Positions 39,500 to 48,636 of a stretch of 64,000 nt of DNA are shown here, in pieces. Position 1 is the stretch's first letter. Each line of letters starts with the position of its first letter. Position numbers and translations under genes: made by a program. The notes below the pieces were generated by a model. That model did not search any database and had not been told where the DNA came from. It saw only the letters and a program-made list of their open reading frames with translations. This stretch comes from Clostridium cellulovorans 743B (GTDB lineage: Bacteria > Bacillota > Clostridia > Clostridiales > Clostridiaceae), in contig NC_014393.1 in the NCBI RefSeq assembly GCF_000145275.1, positions 124,001 through 188,000 of the forward strand, read 5' to 3'.

Positions 39500-40330
39500 T
39501 TGAATTTTGATTGTGAACTTGTTGGCAAGGTTGGTTCAATGGCATTAATTAGAAAAGGCGAATATGATATAGACTATAATGTTTTTAGTAGATTAGGGAA
39601 GGAACTTTATCCAGGATGTATATGGGTAAGTTCTGGAGCTGTTGAAATTGGTCGTATTGATTATATGAAAAGAAACAACCTAAATGAAATCGAAAATTAT
39701 GATATTGAAGAAGTTAAATCGAATTATGCCTCACAAGGGCAAGCGATTCTCATGGAAAACTATAGAAAGTTTATTAACCCCAATTTTTCAGTAAGGCAGC
39801 TTTTAGTGGAACACCATCATTTTAATGATGTGGAAAAAAGAGAGTTTATAAGGAAGTTGCTGCTTAACTCAATAAAACAAAATGCAATACCAATAGTAAA
39901 CTATAATGATTCTGTTAGTAATGAAGAAATAAGAAAAATGGAACTTTATAACTTAAGGTTAAATCAAGACAAAGTTGTTGAATGTATTGATAACGATGAA
40001 ACTGCTTCAGCAATATCAGTATTAGTAAAGTCAAAATATTTATTGATATTAACATCAGAAATAGGTTTGTTAAAGGATCCAAGAGATACTAAAACATTAA
40101 TTAGGGAAGTAGAGGGAAAAGACACTTATGAGCTAATTGACCACATAAGTGAACTTCAACAATATTGTATTGGAGCAAGCAGAGAAGGAGCAAATGGTAT
40201 GAAGGCAAAGCTTGAATACTTAATTGAGCCTATAAAACAAGGTACTACGGTAATTATTGGACATTCAAAATATGGTATATCTGATTTAATCAAAGGAAAT
40301 GTGGAAAGAACAATATTCCGTGTAAGATAG
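39500..40330 (+). CDS. Glutamate-5-kinase-like amino-acid kinase without PUA domain
   Basis: A 276-aa amino-acid-kinase-fold protein. Motifs parallel ProB: GKVGSMALI for the phosphate loop, IWVSSGAVEIGR, SQGQAILMENY, IPIVNYNDSVS, DNDETASAISVLV, ILTSEIGLLKDPRD, and EGANGMKAKL. It lacks the C-terminal PUA domain of many ProB proteins, and no proA is adjacent. The substrate may not be glutamate. Start: TTG at 39500 fits the aaggggtgg ribosome site; the GTG at 39491 touches it. It is followed 122 bp later by a nucleoside-phosphorylase homologue on the same strand. Confidence 0.72.
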   Translation: MNFDCELVGKVGSMALIRKGEYDIDYNVFSRLGKELYPGCIWVSSGAVEIGRIDYMKRNNLNEIENYDIEEVKSNYASQGQAILMENYRKFINPNFSVRQLLVEHHHFNDVEKREFIRKLLLNSIKQNAIPIVNYNDSVSNEEIRKMELYNLRLNQDKVVECIDNDETASAISVLVKSKYLLILTSEIGLLKDPRDTKTLIREVEGKDTYELIDHISELQQYCIGASREGANGMKAKLEYLIEPIKQGTTVIIGHSKYGISDLIKGNVERTIFRVR

Positions 40331-40452
40331 GAGAGTGTGATACTGTAGGATATGAGAAACTTTATGTTTTTTATAGAAGGGTATGCTACAGTTTTTGGAA
40401 ATATAATTTAGGTACAATGTATTTAAATTATATTACACTAAGGGGAATAAAT

Positions 40453-41235
40453 ATGACTATATACGATAAACTTAAAGCTAATATGGAGAAGTTTAGTGGA
40501 TGTACAGACTTCTTGTATAATATATATGGTTTAGATGAAAATGAAGAATATGAAGCCATTATTTTGGCACCATCTTGGAAACCGGAAAAGATTTTCAAGA
40601 ATTTCAATGTAGAAATTGACGTGGTCAAGGAAGGGGCAGATTATAAAGGGTATGTTATACATATAGATGGTAAAAAATATGGATATATACAAACTGGATG
40701 TGGTGCATCTAATATTGTAGATTGTTGTTTAACATTGGGATGTACCAAATGTAGCAAGGTTATTTTTATAGGTGCAGTTGGAGCATTAAAAGATGATATG
40801 ATGTTGGGTGATATTATCACTCCTTCAAAGTCTATTGCTGGTGATGGTGCATCACTTTATCTGTATGAAAATATATCTGTTGATAATTTTCAACAGTTAG
40901 TATATCCCAAAGCACAGGTAGTAGAAAATGTACGGATAGCTTCTAAGAAGCTTGGGATTGAGTTAAAAGAAAAAGTGGTATATTGTACGGATTCTATATT
41001 TTGTGAGTACTTTCATTTGAATGAAATAATGAAATTAGGTAGTGAAGCTATAGAAATGGAAACAGCAGCATTTTATCGTTGTATGGAAATCATGAATAAA
41101 GACGGAATTGCACTTTTATGTGTTTCAGATAATTCAGCTACAGAAAATGCATTTGTTGGTAGATGTGAAGAAGACACAAAGAAATTTCATGAAAGTAGAG
41201 AAACTTTAATTCCCAAATTGATATTAAGTTTATAA
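40453..41235 (+). CDS. Nucleoside phosphorylase superfamily protein (PNP/UDP type)
   Basis: A 260-aa protein of the PNP_UDP_1 fold. Motifs include GYIQTGCGASNIVDC, VIFIGAVGALKDDMMLGDII, and SEAIEMETAAFYR, the ribose-binding Met-Glu motif. SDNSATEN sits where the catalytic Asp of purine nucleoside phosphorylases and MTA nucleosidases lies. It probably cleaves a nucleoside N-glycosidic bond. ATG at 40453 after aagggga; an upstream ATG at 40417 lacks a ribosome site. It follows the amino-acid-kinase homologue and has its own terminator. The substrate cannot be assigned. Confidence 0.8.
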   Translation: MTIYDKLKANMEKFSGCTDFLYNIYGLDENEEYEAIILAPSWKPEKIFKNFNVEIDVVKEGADYKGYVIHIDGKKYGYIQTGCGASNIVDCCLTLGCTKCSKVIFIGAVGALKDDMMLGDIITPSKSIAGDGASLYLYENISVDNFQQLVYPKAQVVENVRIASKKLGIELKEKVVYCTDSIFCEYFHLNEIMKLGSEAIEMETAAFYRCMEIMNKDGIALLCVSDNSATENAFVGRCEEDTKKFHESRETLIPKLILSL

Positions 41236-41288
41236 AGTGTTTATTAATAGTTAAAGGGAAACGCTACATTAATATAGTTCTTAATTAG

Positions 41289-41320
41289 AAAACTCGGAAA
41301 GTATTATTTCCGAGTTTGTT
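41289..41320 (+). terminator. Terminator of the phosphorylase-like gene
   Basis: Stem aactcggaaa/tttccgagtt with loop gtatta and the T-rich tail tgtta. The spacer 41321-41561 holds nothing recognised. Confidence 0.8.
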
Positions 41321-41561
41321 AGTACTTTCTATTTTAATTTATATAGCTTTTAACAATGGTTTTACACTTAGTGTATAGGATTCAATAAATATTTCTATAT
41401 TAAATATATATACTGTTTATAAAATCGATGTAGATTTTTAATGGGAATGTATATAAATTTTAAAGGTTTAGTGAAAGTACTTATTATAGAAAGCTGTATA
41501 AAAGTATTTATGATAAAAAACCGAGCGAACATATTTAGTATAAGTTATTAAATAAAAATAA

Positions 41562-42488
41562 TTAGGATAAAACTTTAACCACAGGCTCAAGAACTTTAAT
41601 TTCACTAGTATTGCAGTTAAGTTGAATTTTTGCACCTATTGGTATTGTTATTTTAGGATTACCATGGCCAGACATGAAATGGCTTATTGTAGGCTTATTT
41701 AATGAGAAAATCCTATCCTCTATAACTTGAGGAAGGGTAAAACTTCTATCATAGTTTGAGAGTCCACAATCCTTGAATTGACCTAATATAAAGCCTTTGC
41801 ATTTATCGAGCTTTCCAGAATGAATTAGTTGAGTAAACATTCTATCTATTCTATATGGTGCTTCACCAACTTCTTCTATAAACAAAATCTTATCAGTAGT
41901 TTCTATTTCGTAAGGGGTACCAAGGGAACTGCAGATCATCGCTAGATTGCCGCCTACGATTTCACCTTCAACTATTCCATTAACACTACACTCTAAAGCT
42001 AAGTAATCAGGATTTTCTAGTAAATAAGTAGCCTTAGATTCTGTTAAGGTACTTAGGAAGCTTTTTAGTGTATATTCGTCATTTATATCTGAGTTTATCA
42101 TTGGACCATGGAAAGTTATAAGACCTGTTAGCTTGTTTATATAATTTAATAAGATAGTTATGTCACTAAAGCCTGTAAAGATTTTAGGATTGCTCTCAAT
42201 GATGTTCATGTCTATATAATCTATAATTCTCATGGAGCCATACCCGCCACGCATGCACATTACCATTTTTACTTCGGGATCTAGGAACATAGCCATAAAA
42301 TCTTCAGCTCTATTTTTATCATTGCCAGCTAAAAAGCCATACTTATCATAAACATGGTTTCCTATTTTAACATTGAAGCCTAGTTTTTTTAGGCAAGATA
42401 TGCCGTTATCAATTATTTCTTTTCTTTCTCCACTAGCAGGGGCTACAATTCCTATGGTATCGCCAAGCTGAAGTTTATCTGCAATCAT
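41562..42488 (-). CDS. LD-carboxypeptidase, peptidase family S66
   Basis: A 308-aa cytoplasmic serine peptidase of the LdcA/MccF family. The nucleophile Ser is in MRGGYGSMR (~100). The catalytic Glu lies in ILFIEEVGEAPYRIDRM, and the His in FMSGHGNPK near the C-terminus. LdcA trims the terminal D-Ala from recycled murein tetrapeptides; MccF members cleave microcin-type adenylates. Sequence alone does not decide between them, but the family motifs are intact. Ribosome site aaggagtg before the ATG. Confidence 0.88.
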   Translation of the reverse strand: MIADKLQLGDTIGIVAPASGERKEIIDNGISCLKKLGFNVKIGNHVYDKYGFLAGNDKNRAEDFMAMFLDPEVKMVMCMRGGYGSMRIIDYIDMNIIESNPKIFTGFSDITILLNYINKLTGLITFHGPMINSDINDEYTLKSFLSTLTESKATYLLENPDYLALECSVNGIVEGEIVGGNLAMICSSLGTPYEIETTDKILFIEEVGEAPYRIDRMFTQLIHSGKLDKCKGFILGQFKDCGLSNYDRSFTLPQVIEDRIFSLNKPTISHFMSGHGNPKITIPIGAKIQLNCNTSEIKVLEPVVKVLS

Positions 42489-42520
42489 AAAGACACTCCT
42501 TTATAAATAATACCTGGTAT

Positions 42521-42702
42521 ATAGATAACCACGACAACAACCTAAATTATTTAGGACACCTTTTAGTGTATTTCAAAGATATACAAGGATTTATTTAATG
42601 AATAGTAGCCATAACTAAAAGTGTTCAAAAATATTTTTGACGTTAGGACAAAGAATCAAAGTGATGAATTTGGTCAATAAGTTAAATTTAGGATAGGGGT
42701 AT
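42521..42702 (+). repeat. Intergenic repeat element, copy 2
   Basis: The block 42608-42702 is related to 6374-6463, sharing aggacaaagaatcaaa and aggatagg in the same order. It is preceded at 42521 by atagataaccac, also found before copy 1. A 15-bp palindrome cctaaattatttagg (42541-42555) lies between. A third, partial copy (agccataactaaaa, atattttt) is at 48630-48650. Confidence 0.6.
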
Positions 42703-42993
42703 CTATATTAGATTCCACTCTGAAATGTTAGCTTATTTAAATGATTTATTGGAAGAATCTTTAACTTTGATGAGTCTGTTAGTTATCTCACAAAAAATAG
42801 AGATTTATGAGTAAAGCATTTGATTAAGAAACTCTATATATGAATTGACGCTGAAGTTTTAATTCACTCACAAGATTCAATTCTTAAGATATCCAAGAAT
42901 TTTTAACTATATTTTAAAGTTGCAAGACAATTAAGTTTATAAACAACTTAAATTTTAGTTTAATATGCATATTGATATAGTTTATGATTTTAG

Positions 42994-43101
42994 GTTTGCA
43001 ATTGTGAATCGGCAAGGGGGCATGGTTATGCTTCTAAGATAACTGAGTTACATTGGAACTATGATGTTCCCAAGGGTGATGAAAAATATTCCAAATGCTA
43101 A
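42994..43101 (+). pseudogene. Possible gene relic in the ldc-corA spacer
   Basis: A 35-codon open stretch with no start codon reads RGHGYASKITELHWNYDVPK near its middle. It has protein-like composition unlike the Ile/Lys/Asn-rich chance frames around it, and ends at a stop at 43099. I do not recognise the family. It lies in an 884-bp spacer (42489-43372) that otherwise holds only the repeat element. It may be what is left of a decayed gene. Confidence 0.25.
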
Positions 43102-43372
43102 GATTGGGGGTGGATAGTTTAATTTTAGAACTTAGAGGGTTATATGTGTAGAGATGAGTTTATAGCAATACTCTATAGGTGCATTTATAACAATTCTCTA
43201 TGGCTGTATTTTTAAAACGACAAATAGAAAACACCATAAAGCTAAGCTGCTATATGGTGTAGAAAATACTTTAATTTAGTTGTTATACTGGTTGTGGTAT
43301 CTAAAATTTAGGATACTGAGTTTTAGTCATTTTTCAAGAAATCATGTGATACTGTTGACTATTGTTATATAA

Positions 43373-44326
43373 TTATTTGAACAATCCTCTTCGGTTTAAA
43401 AATAGGATCGTGAGAAGCGTTGAACCAAGTATTATGGATATTACGATAGCAAAACCACCACCAGACTCATTAACAGAGAAAGGTAAACCTGTTATATTCA
43501 TACCGAATATACCTGAGATTATATTAGGTATTGCCATAGCTATAGTTACAGAAGTTAAAAACTTCATTACTGTATTAACATTATTATTTATTATATTTGC
43601 AGAGGTGTCCATTGTTGCTTGAAGGATGCCACCATATATCTGGGTCATTTCGATTGCCTGTTTAGTTTCGATAATAACATCTTCTAAAAGTTCTTTATCT
43701 TCTTCATATTTCTGAGCAAATTCTAGCTTTGATATTTTTTCTAGGGTTACTTCATTAGATTTCAAGGAAGTCGAAAAGTAAACCGTGGAATTCTGCAAGG
43801 AAAGTAGCTGCATTAGAACTTTGTTATTCATGGATTTATGAAGTTTTCCTTGTAGCATCAAAGATTTTTTATTTATTTGTCTTAGTGAAGAAAGATAGTA
43901 GCTAGATACTCTATATAATATCTGTAAAATAAAACGTGAGCGTTTAAAGGTATAAAAAGATTTAATTTTATCAGTTATAAAATCATTTAAAATCCTACTG
44001 TTTTTAATACATATTGTGATTATATAAGAATCCGTATGAATTATCCCAAGGGGGTAAGTATCGTAAGTTAAAGAATTTTCTTCAACTTCTGTAAACGGAA
44101 TATCCACTATTATTAGGGTATTGCCATCCTCTACATCTAAACGAGAAGTTTCTTCGTCATCAAGAGCAGCTTTTAGAAAGTCTAGTGGAACGCAAGTCTT
44201 TTTTGATATTAATATTAACTCTTGATCGGTGGGAGCAACTAAATTTATCCAACTTCCCGGTTCTACAGAATTAATTTTTATCAAGTTATCGGATAGGTCT
44301 AAGTCGCTTTTATAAATTGAAATCAT
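43373..44326 (-). CDS. corA: CorA-family magnesium/divalent metal transporter
   Basis: A 317-aa homopentameric channel protein. A large cytoplasmic N-terminal alpha/beta domain with long helices ends in two C-terminal membrane segments. The first membrane segment is followed by the signature GMN in IFGMNITGLPF, then the second segment AIVISIILGSTLLTILF. Positively charged C-terminus RRGLFK. Ribosome site aaggtgag before the ATG. Probable substrate Mg2+; Co2+ or Zn2+ relatives exist. Single gene. Confidence 0.92.
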   Translation of the reverse strand: MISIYKSDLDLSDNLIKINSVEPGSWINLVAPTDQELILISKKTCVPLDFLKAALDDEETSRLDVEDGNTLIIVDIPFTEVEENSLTYDTYPLGIIHTDSYIITICIKNSRILNDFITDKIKSFYTFKRSRFILQILYRVSSYYLSSLRQINKKSLMLQGKLHKSMNNKVLMQLLSLQNSTVYFSTSLKSNEVTLEKISKLEFAQKYEEDKELLEDVIIETKQAIEMTQIYGGILQATMDTSANIINNNVNTVMKFLTSVTIAMAIPNIISGIFGMNITGLPFSVNESGGGFAIVISIILGSTLLTILFLNRRGLFK

Positions 44327-44624
44327 ATTCTCACCTTCATCTAGATATATTTTGTTATTTAGAATAAGCTGCTGTGTTAATTAAATTATAAAATCATTGA
44401 AGTTAGTACATTATAGTATGAAATTGTTAGACACATAAATAAGTATTTTCAATAGATAAAATTAGTTAGCACAACGGTTATAATAAAAATATCTCATGAA
44501 TATATTATATAATTTTTATAGGTGTTTAGAAATAGCTATAAAAACTTTAAAAAATAATATGAAAAAAATCACTGGGAATATATAAATAATCAAAAGAAAA
44601 TGATTTCATTTATAAATATAGTAA

Positions 44625-44723
44625 TGCAAAGCTAGGATTAATGCAATAGAAAGAAAAATAAAGAAAGAAGAACCTGAAGCATTAGAAAATGAGATAAACT
44701 TAATTGGTAAATCAATTGAATGA
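44625..44723 (+). pseudogene. Possible C-terminal gene relic upstream of the PH-like gene
   Basis: A 32-codon open stretch lacking a start codon encodes a strongly helical, charged peptide (IKKEEPEALENEINLIGKSI) and then a stop. Composition suggests the tail of a coiled-coil protein. No upstream extension is open. It is the only feature seen in the 500-bp spacer 44327-44827. Confidence 0.25.
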
Positions 44724-44827
44724 TATTTAATGTTTTTTAGTGAAATTTATGATTCGCTAAAGCTAGTAAGTCTTAGTATAATCATCTATATATTAATTTC
44801 TATTAAGAAAGTTTTAGGAGAACAAAT

Positions 44828-45328
44828 ATGTATAATGAGATGGTTACCCATAAAAAGCTGCCCATGGTAATTATTTGGATAGTTCTTTTATTATCATTAA
44901 TAGTTGCAAAAGAGATTATAGCAAGCTACTCATCTATGGAGAGTACAATACGTATAGTTTTAGAAGTATTTTTACTTATTATAGGGAGTGTGGGGACATG
45001 CTATCAAATAAGAGTCTGTAAGATAAAATACAGATATTCTGTAATAGCTAATGAACTCATTGTAAAGAAAATAATTGGACGAAAGAAAAAGGTACAAGAA
45101 ATTGTAAAACTTGAGGATATAGTTTTTTTAGGAAAAGCAAATGAATGCAGAAGTTTAACAAATAAATTTTGTCATAAATATATATGTTTATCTTGTAGTA
45201 ATGAAAAATATTGTTGTATATATAATTCTGGAAAGAAGATTAAGAAATTTTTCTTTCAACCAAGCGGAGCATTTGTGGAAAAATTGAACCATTGTGTTTA
45301 TCTTAATTGCACTACAAAAACAGTATAG
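44828..45328 (+). CDS. Small membrane protein with PH-like domain, function unknown
   Basis: A 166-aa protein. Two membrane segments lie at ~12-30 (PMVIIWIVLLLSLIV) and ~42-62 (IRIVLEVFLLIIGSVG). They are followed by a basic beta-rich region (KIKYRYSVIANELIVKKIIG) resembling bacterial PH-like domains of small membrane proteins. The C-terminal half has several Cys (SCSNEKYCC). Ribosome site aggagaa before the ATG; strong terminator right behind. Hypothetical; no pathway can be inferred. Confidence 0.7.
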   Translation: MYNEMVTHKKLPMVIIWIVLLLSLIVAKEIIASYSSMESTIRIVLEVFLLIIGSVGTCYQIRVCKIKYRYSVIANELIVKKIIGRKKKVQEIVKLEDIVFLGKANECRSLTNKFCHKYICLSCSNEKYCCIYNSGKKIKKFFFQPSGAFVEKLNHCVYLNCTTKTV

Positions 45329-45330
45329 AA

Positions 45331-45367
45331 AACGAGGCTGGTATTAATTTACTGGCCTCGTTTTTTT
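45331..45367 (+). terminator. Terminator of the PH-like gene
   Basis: Stem aacgaggctggt/actggcctcgtt followed by seven T. Confidence 0.9.
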
Positions 45368-45448
45368 ACAAGAATATAAATAATTGGGGGGAGAGTTACT
45401 TTTCATAAAATATTATGAGTATAAGTTGGAATCTAAGTCTGGAACTCT

Positions 45449-46621
45449 TCAATAGGTTACATCATTATTTTTCATATAGTCATGTAGTTCTTTTTTTGCT
45501 TCAGCAATTAAATCTTCTCTAGCCAAAAGATCATAGCCTGTAAAAGCTAATGCCTGTATTGTTTTAAATAAATTTTCCTCTACTTCTGTAGATACGGATA
45601 ACTCTGCAAAGGCCTTACTATATGGCTCTATAGAGTTATCTTTAACTACTGATACAAAAGGACTTATTGTAGGAACTACGACACTTACGCTACCAAGACT
45701 CATGCCTAAATGAGTATCTCTTGGTGGTGCGATATTTATTATTCCTGCTTCTTTTAGATTATGTGAGAAAAGTCTTCCTAAAACTTTATTTGATACAAGT
45801 TCTTCACAAGGAAGCTCATGTAGATGGATTTCACTATCTACATTCATAATTTCAGCTGTATTTTTTACAAAAATTCGTATTTTCTTATCTACATCTTTTA
45901 ATGTTTTCATAGTTTTTGCTTTGATATAGAAAGTTATTTTTGTAAGAGTTGGGGAAAAATAAGGGGTTGAAGGTGAGTTTATGGATATACCATTTATAAA
46001 ACAACTATCACCGTAACCATTAATCAATACGTTTAAGCCATTAAGTGTATACAAGCAAGCGTCTAAGGAAGAATAGAAGCCATTATTGTTATAATATTTA
46101 TCTTTAGTTGTATAGTTTATTTCTATAGGTAATACAGCTAAGGAAGTACCGCTTTCTGCTGTAACTACGTGAGGTCTTGCAGTTAGTACTGTATCTATAT
46201 CTTCAAAGGCACCTTGTTTTACTAAAATTGATTTTGAGCCACCTTTAAGTTCGCCAGGACAGCCTATTACTATTACAGAGCCACCTATTTTGTCAATGGA
46301 ATTTCCTATGGCTATAGCAGCACCTACAGACATTGTAGTTCTTAAATTTGTCGCTAGAATATCACCTACATTTGAATCAGAGTCATATTCGCATAAAAAA
46401 CATATTTTTGGATGCCCATCTCCTTTTTGTGCAAAGAATGAAGTTTTTATATCTAAATAATTTTCTGTTATATTAAAGTTGTTCATAGCAAGGAATTTAC
46501 TTATAAGCTTGGCATTATTGCATTCATGATAACTTTCCTCACAGCAATTATGTAAGGTGTGAGAAAATTTCAAAAGTTCATCCTTTACAGTTGATAAGTA
46601 GGTTATCATCTCTTGTTTCAT
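45449..46621 (-). CDS. M20-family amidohydrolase homologue lacking metal ligands (predicted pseudoenzyme)
   Basis: A 390-aa protein, colinear with M20 aminoacylase/amidohydrolase proteins (AbgB-like). The N-terminal lobe reads CFLCEYDSDSNVGD, and the C-terminal part reads LGSVSVVVPTISPFVSVV. In active relatives the first region continues into a GHACGHN zinc motif; here the place reads NVGDILATNL. The catalytic Glu pair (PAEE) reads PGEL, and the later metal or dimer His sites (GxxaHaa, P-x-H-P) are also replaced. The frame and ribosome site (ggaggag) are intact, so it is expressed-looking but unlikely to be a zinc hydrolase. A binding or regulatory role is possible. Confidence 0.75.
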   Translation of the reverse strand: MKQEMITYLSTVKDELLKFSHTLHNCCEESYHECNNAKLISKFLAMNNFNITENYLDIKTSFFAQKGDGHPKICFLCEYDSDSNVGDILATNLRTTMSVGAAIAIGNSIDKIGGSVIVIGCPGELKGGSKSILVKQGAFEDIDTVLTARPHVVTAESGTSLAVLPIEINYTTKDKYYNNNGFYSSLDACLYTLNGLNVLINGYGDSCFINGISINSPSTPYFSPTLTKITFYIKAKTMKTLKDVDKKIRIFVKNTAEIMNVDSEIHLHELPCEELVSNKVLGRLFSHNLKEAGIINIAPPRDTHLGMSLGSVSVVVPTISPFVSVVKDNSIEPYSKAFAELSVSTEVEENLFKTIQALAFTGYDLLAREDLIAEAKKELHDYMKNNDVTY

Positions 46622-46787
46622 AATGACTCCTCCAATTAAAAAAATGTTGTAAAATTATTTTTCCCTACTTTTTTTATATTATAAGCCAAAGTTAGAGACA
46701 GTGAATAAAATATATATTAGGAGTCCATAATTAGATAAAATAAAATTTTCATATATGATGAAATTTTATTTAGTGAAGAACCTAATT

Positions 46788-46954
46788 GATTAAAGAATTC
46801 TAATATTGAAGAGTTTTGATGTTAGAATCCTAATATGCAAGAATTCTAATGTTAAAGAATTTTAGATGAAAGAATTATAAACTAAAGAATTTTAAGTCAA
46901 AAAACTTTAAATAAAAAAATTTGAAAATTAAAAACTTTAGATGAAAAGATTTTA
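46788..46954 (+). repeat. 15-bp tandem repeat array upstream of gin
   Basis: Eleven degenerate units in head-to-tail order, nine of 15 bp and two of 16 bp. Consensus roughly RATNAAAGAATTTTA. Unit examples: gattaaagaattcta, gatgaaagaattata, aactaaagaatttta, gatgaaaagatttta. Stops occur in all units in the forward reading. On the minus strand a K-I-L pentapeptide-like reading is broken by stops. It ends 55 bp before the gin start. The rest of 46622-46787 is plain AT-rich spacer. Confidence 0.7.
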
Positions 46955-47008
46955 AAACTGAAGCAGAAAATCCTGATGATCTTAAAGTTATATATAAGGA
47001 GAATTGCT

Positions 47009-47212
47009 ATGAAGTGTATTGTATGTGGTAAATCAATTCAAGAGGGGATAATAGTAAATAGCAGATTTATATGTTTAAAATGTGAAGAAAGAATGGTAAA
47101 CTCTAATATAGATACGGATTTTTACAACTATTTTATTGATGTTTTAAAAAAGAGCAGAATTAATAAATTAGACACTAAAGGAGAGAGTATTAATTGTCAA
47201 AATCGCCTATAG
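47009..47212 (+). CDS. gin: Anti-sigma factor Gin (sigma-G inhibitor, CsfB family)
   Basis: A 67-aa zinc-binding protein. MKCIVCGKSIQEGI and ICLKCEERM supply the two CxxC pairs of the Gin family. Gin holds sigma-G (and sigma-E) inactive until the right stage of sporulation. ATG at 47009 after aaggaga; the ATG at 46976 would add 11 residues without a ribosome site. Its end overlaps the start of the next gene by 19 bp, and in B. subtilis csfB lies just upstream of yaaO-tmk, the same order as here. Confidence 0.88.
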   Translation: MKCIVCGKSIQEGIIVNSRFICLKCEERMVNSNIDTDFYNYFIDVLKKSRINKLDTKGESINCQNRL

Positions 47213-48636
47213 TCGAAGAGGTTTTAAGTTATTATGAAGAGGATAACATTCTATTTTGTATGCCAGGACATAAGAAAGGCTTTGGATTTACAAGAGATTC
47301 CCTTGGAGAAAAGCTTTTTAATTGCTTTATACAAAGTGATATAACAGAGGTTGAGCCTTTAGATAATTATCATAATCCACAAGGGATAATAAAGGAAGCG
47401 GAAAACCTTTTAACAAAGTTTTATGGAAGTTATAAAAGTAAGTTTCTTGTTAATGGGAGTACCAGTGGCAATCTTGCAATGATTTTTTCGGCCTTCGAAG
47501 AGAATGATAAAGTTATAGTTGAAAGAAACTGCCATCGTTCTGTACTAAATGCAATCATCCTAAGAAAGTTAAATCCTATATATATAGAGAATAGTTTTAT
47601 AGAGTCATTAGGTACTCCTCTATCTATAAATGAAGAGGATTTTTTTCATGTTTTAAATAATAATCCTGATGCTAAGGGAATTATATTAACCTATCCAAAC
47701 TATTATGGGGTATGCTGTGATTTGAAGAAGATAATAAAAATTTGTCATGAAAGAAATATGGTAGTTCTTGTAGATAGTGCTCATGGAGCTCATTTTGGTA
47801 TCCATGAGGATATACCACAGAGTGCAGTTAAATTAGGAGCAGACGTAGTTGTAACTAGTGCGCATAAGACTTTGCCAGCATTGACCCAGGGATCATATAT
47901 ACATATAAATAATAAAATGTTAGAAGATAAATGTAGTTTTTATATAAGTGCGTTTACTACTACAAGCCCATCGTATTTAATAATGTGTTCTTTAGACTAT
48001 AGTAGGTATTACTTAGAAGCTTATGGAAATGAAGACTATGGAATGCTTTTAGGATTGTGTAGAGAATATAGAGAAAAAATAAGTGAAATTCCTAAGTTCA
48101 GTATTCTGGAGAGGAAACATATTTCAGGGAAAGCCTATGATATAGATGAAACTAGGTTTGTTATAACGCTAGATAATGGTTATAGTGGGCATAAACTTCT
48201 TGAATATCTAAGAACAAATAAGATACAGGGAGAAATGAGTGATGACAGAAGTGTTGTGCTTTTATTTTCAACTTTTACCAGAAGAGAAGAATTCGAAAGT
48301 TTATATCAGGTTATCAAAGCTTGCGATATGTTAGAACTTCAAGATGAAGATTCTATTAAACATATATCTATGCCAAAAGGGCAACAAGTAATTTGTCCTT
48401 ATGAAGCTATTGAACTTAAAGGGGAATATATAGATTATAAGAAATGTGAAAATAAGGTTGCGTTAAAAGCTATAGTACCGTATCCACCAGGTGTGCCGCT
48501 AGTTGCCATTGGTGAGAGGATTACAAAGGCAATAATAGAAGTAATAGAAAAGGCCTTGAAAAATAAGCAACAAATTTTAGGTGTTACGGATAACAAGGTA
48601 TATGTAGCAGATTTGCATAGGTTTCCACAGCCATAA
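47194..48636 (+). CDS. Orn/Lys/Arg decarboxylase family PLP enzyme (YaaO-like)
   Basis: A 480-aa fold-type I PLP protein. FCMPGHKKG opening (~24-32), STSGNLAMIFSA phosphate-site region (~89-100), DSAHGAHFG with the PLP Asp, and Schiff-base Lys in VVTSAHKTLPALTQ (~227-240). A C-terminal decarboxylase domain with PYPPGVPL follows. It probably decarboxylates arginine, lysine or ornithine to a polyamine precursor; which one is not readable. Start is TTG, eleven bases after aaaggag, within the gin coding end. It belongs to the origin-proximal gin-yaaO-tmk block. Confidence 0.9.
   Translation: MSKSPIVEEVLSYYEEDNILFCMPGHKKGFGFTRDSLGEKLFNCFIQSDITEVEPLDNYHNPQGIIKEAENLLTKFYGSYKSKFLVNGSTSGNLAMIFSAFEENDKVIVERNCHRSVLNAIILRKLNPIYIENSFIESLGTPLSINEEDFFHVLNNNPDAKGIILTYPNYYGVCCDLKKIIKICHERNMVVLVDSAHGAHFGIHEDIPQSAVKLGADVVVTSAHKTLPALTQGSYIHINNKMLEDKCSFYISAFTTTSPSYLIMCSLDYSRYYLEAYGNEDYGMLLGLCREYREKISEIPKFSILERKHISGKAYDIDETRFVITLDNGYSGHKLLEYLRTNKIQGEMSDDRSVVLLFSTFTRREEFESLYQVIKACDMLELQDEDSIKHISMPKGQQVICPYEAIELKGEYIDYKKCENKVALKAIVPYPPGVPLVAIGERITKAIIEVIEKALKNKQQILGVTDNKVYVADLHRFPQP

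Noticed and set aside
43362..43622. Plus-strand frame of 86 codons overlapping the corA end
   Set aside because: Antisense of the CorA membrane segments; no ribosome site.
46788..46954. Pentapeptide-repeat protein encoded by the 15-bp array
   Set aside because: Stops interrupt the forward reading and the K-I-L minus-strand reading; no start with a ribosome site.
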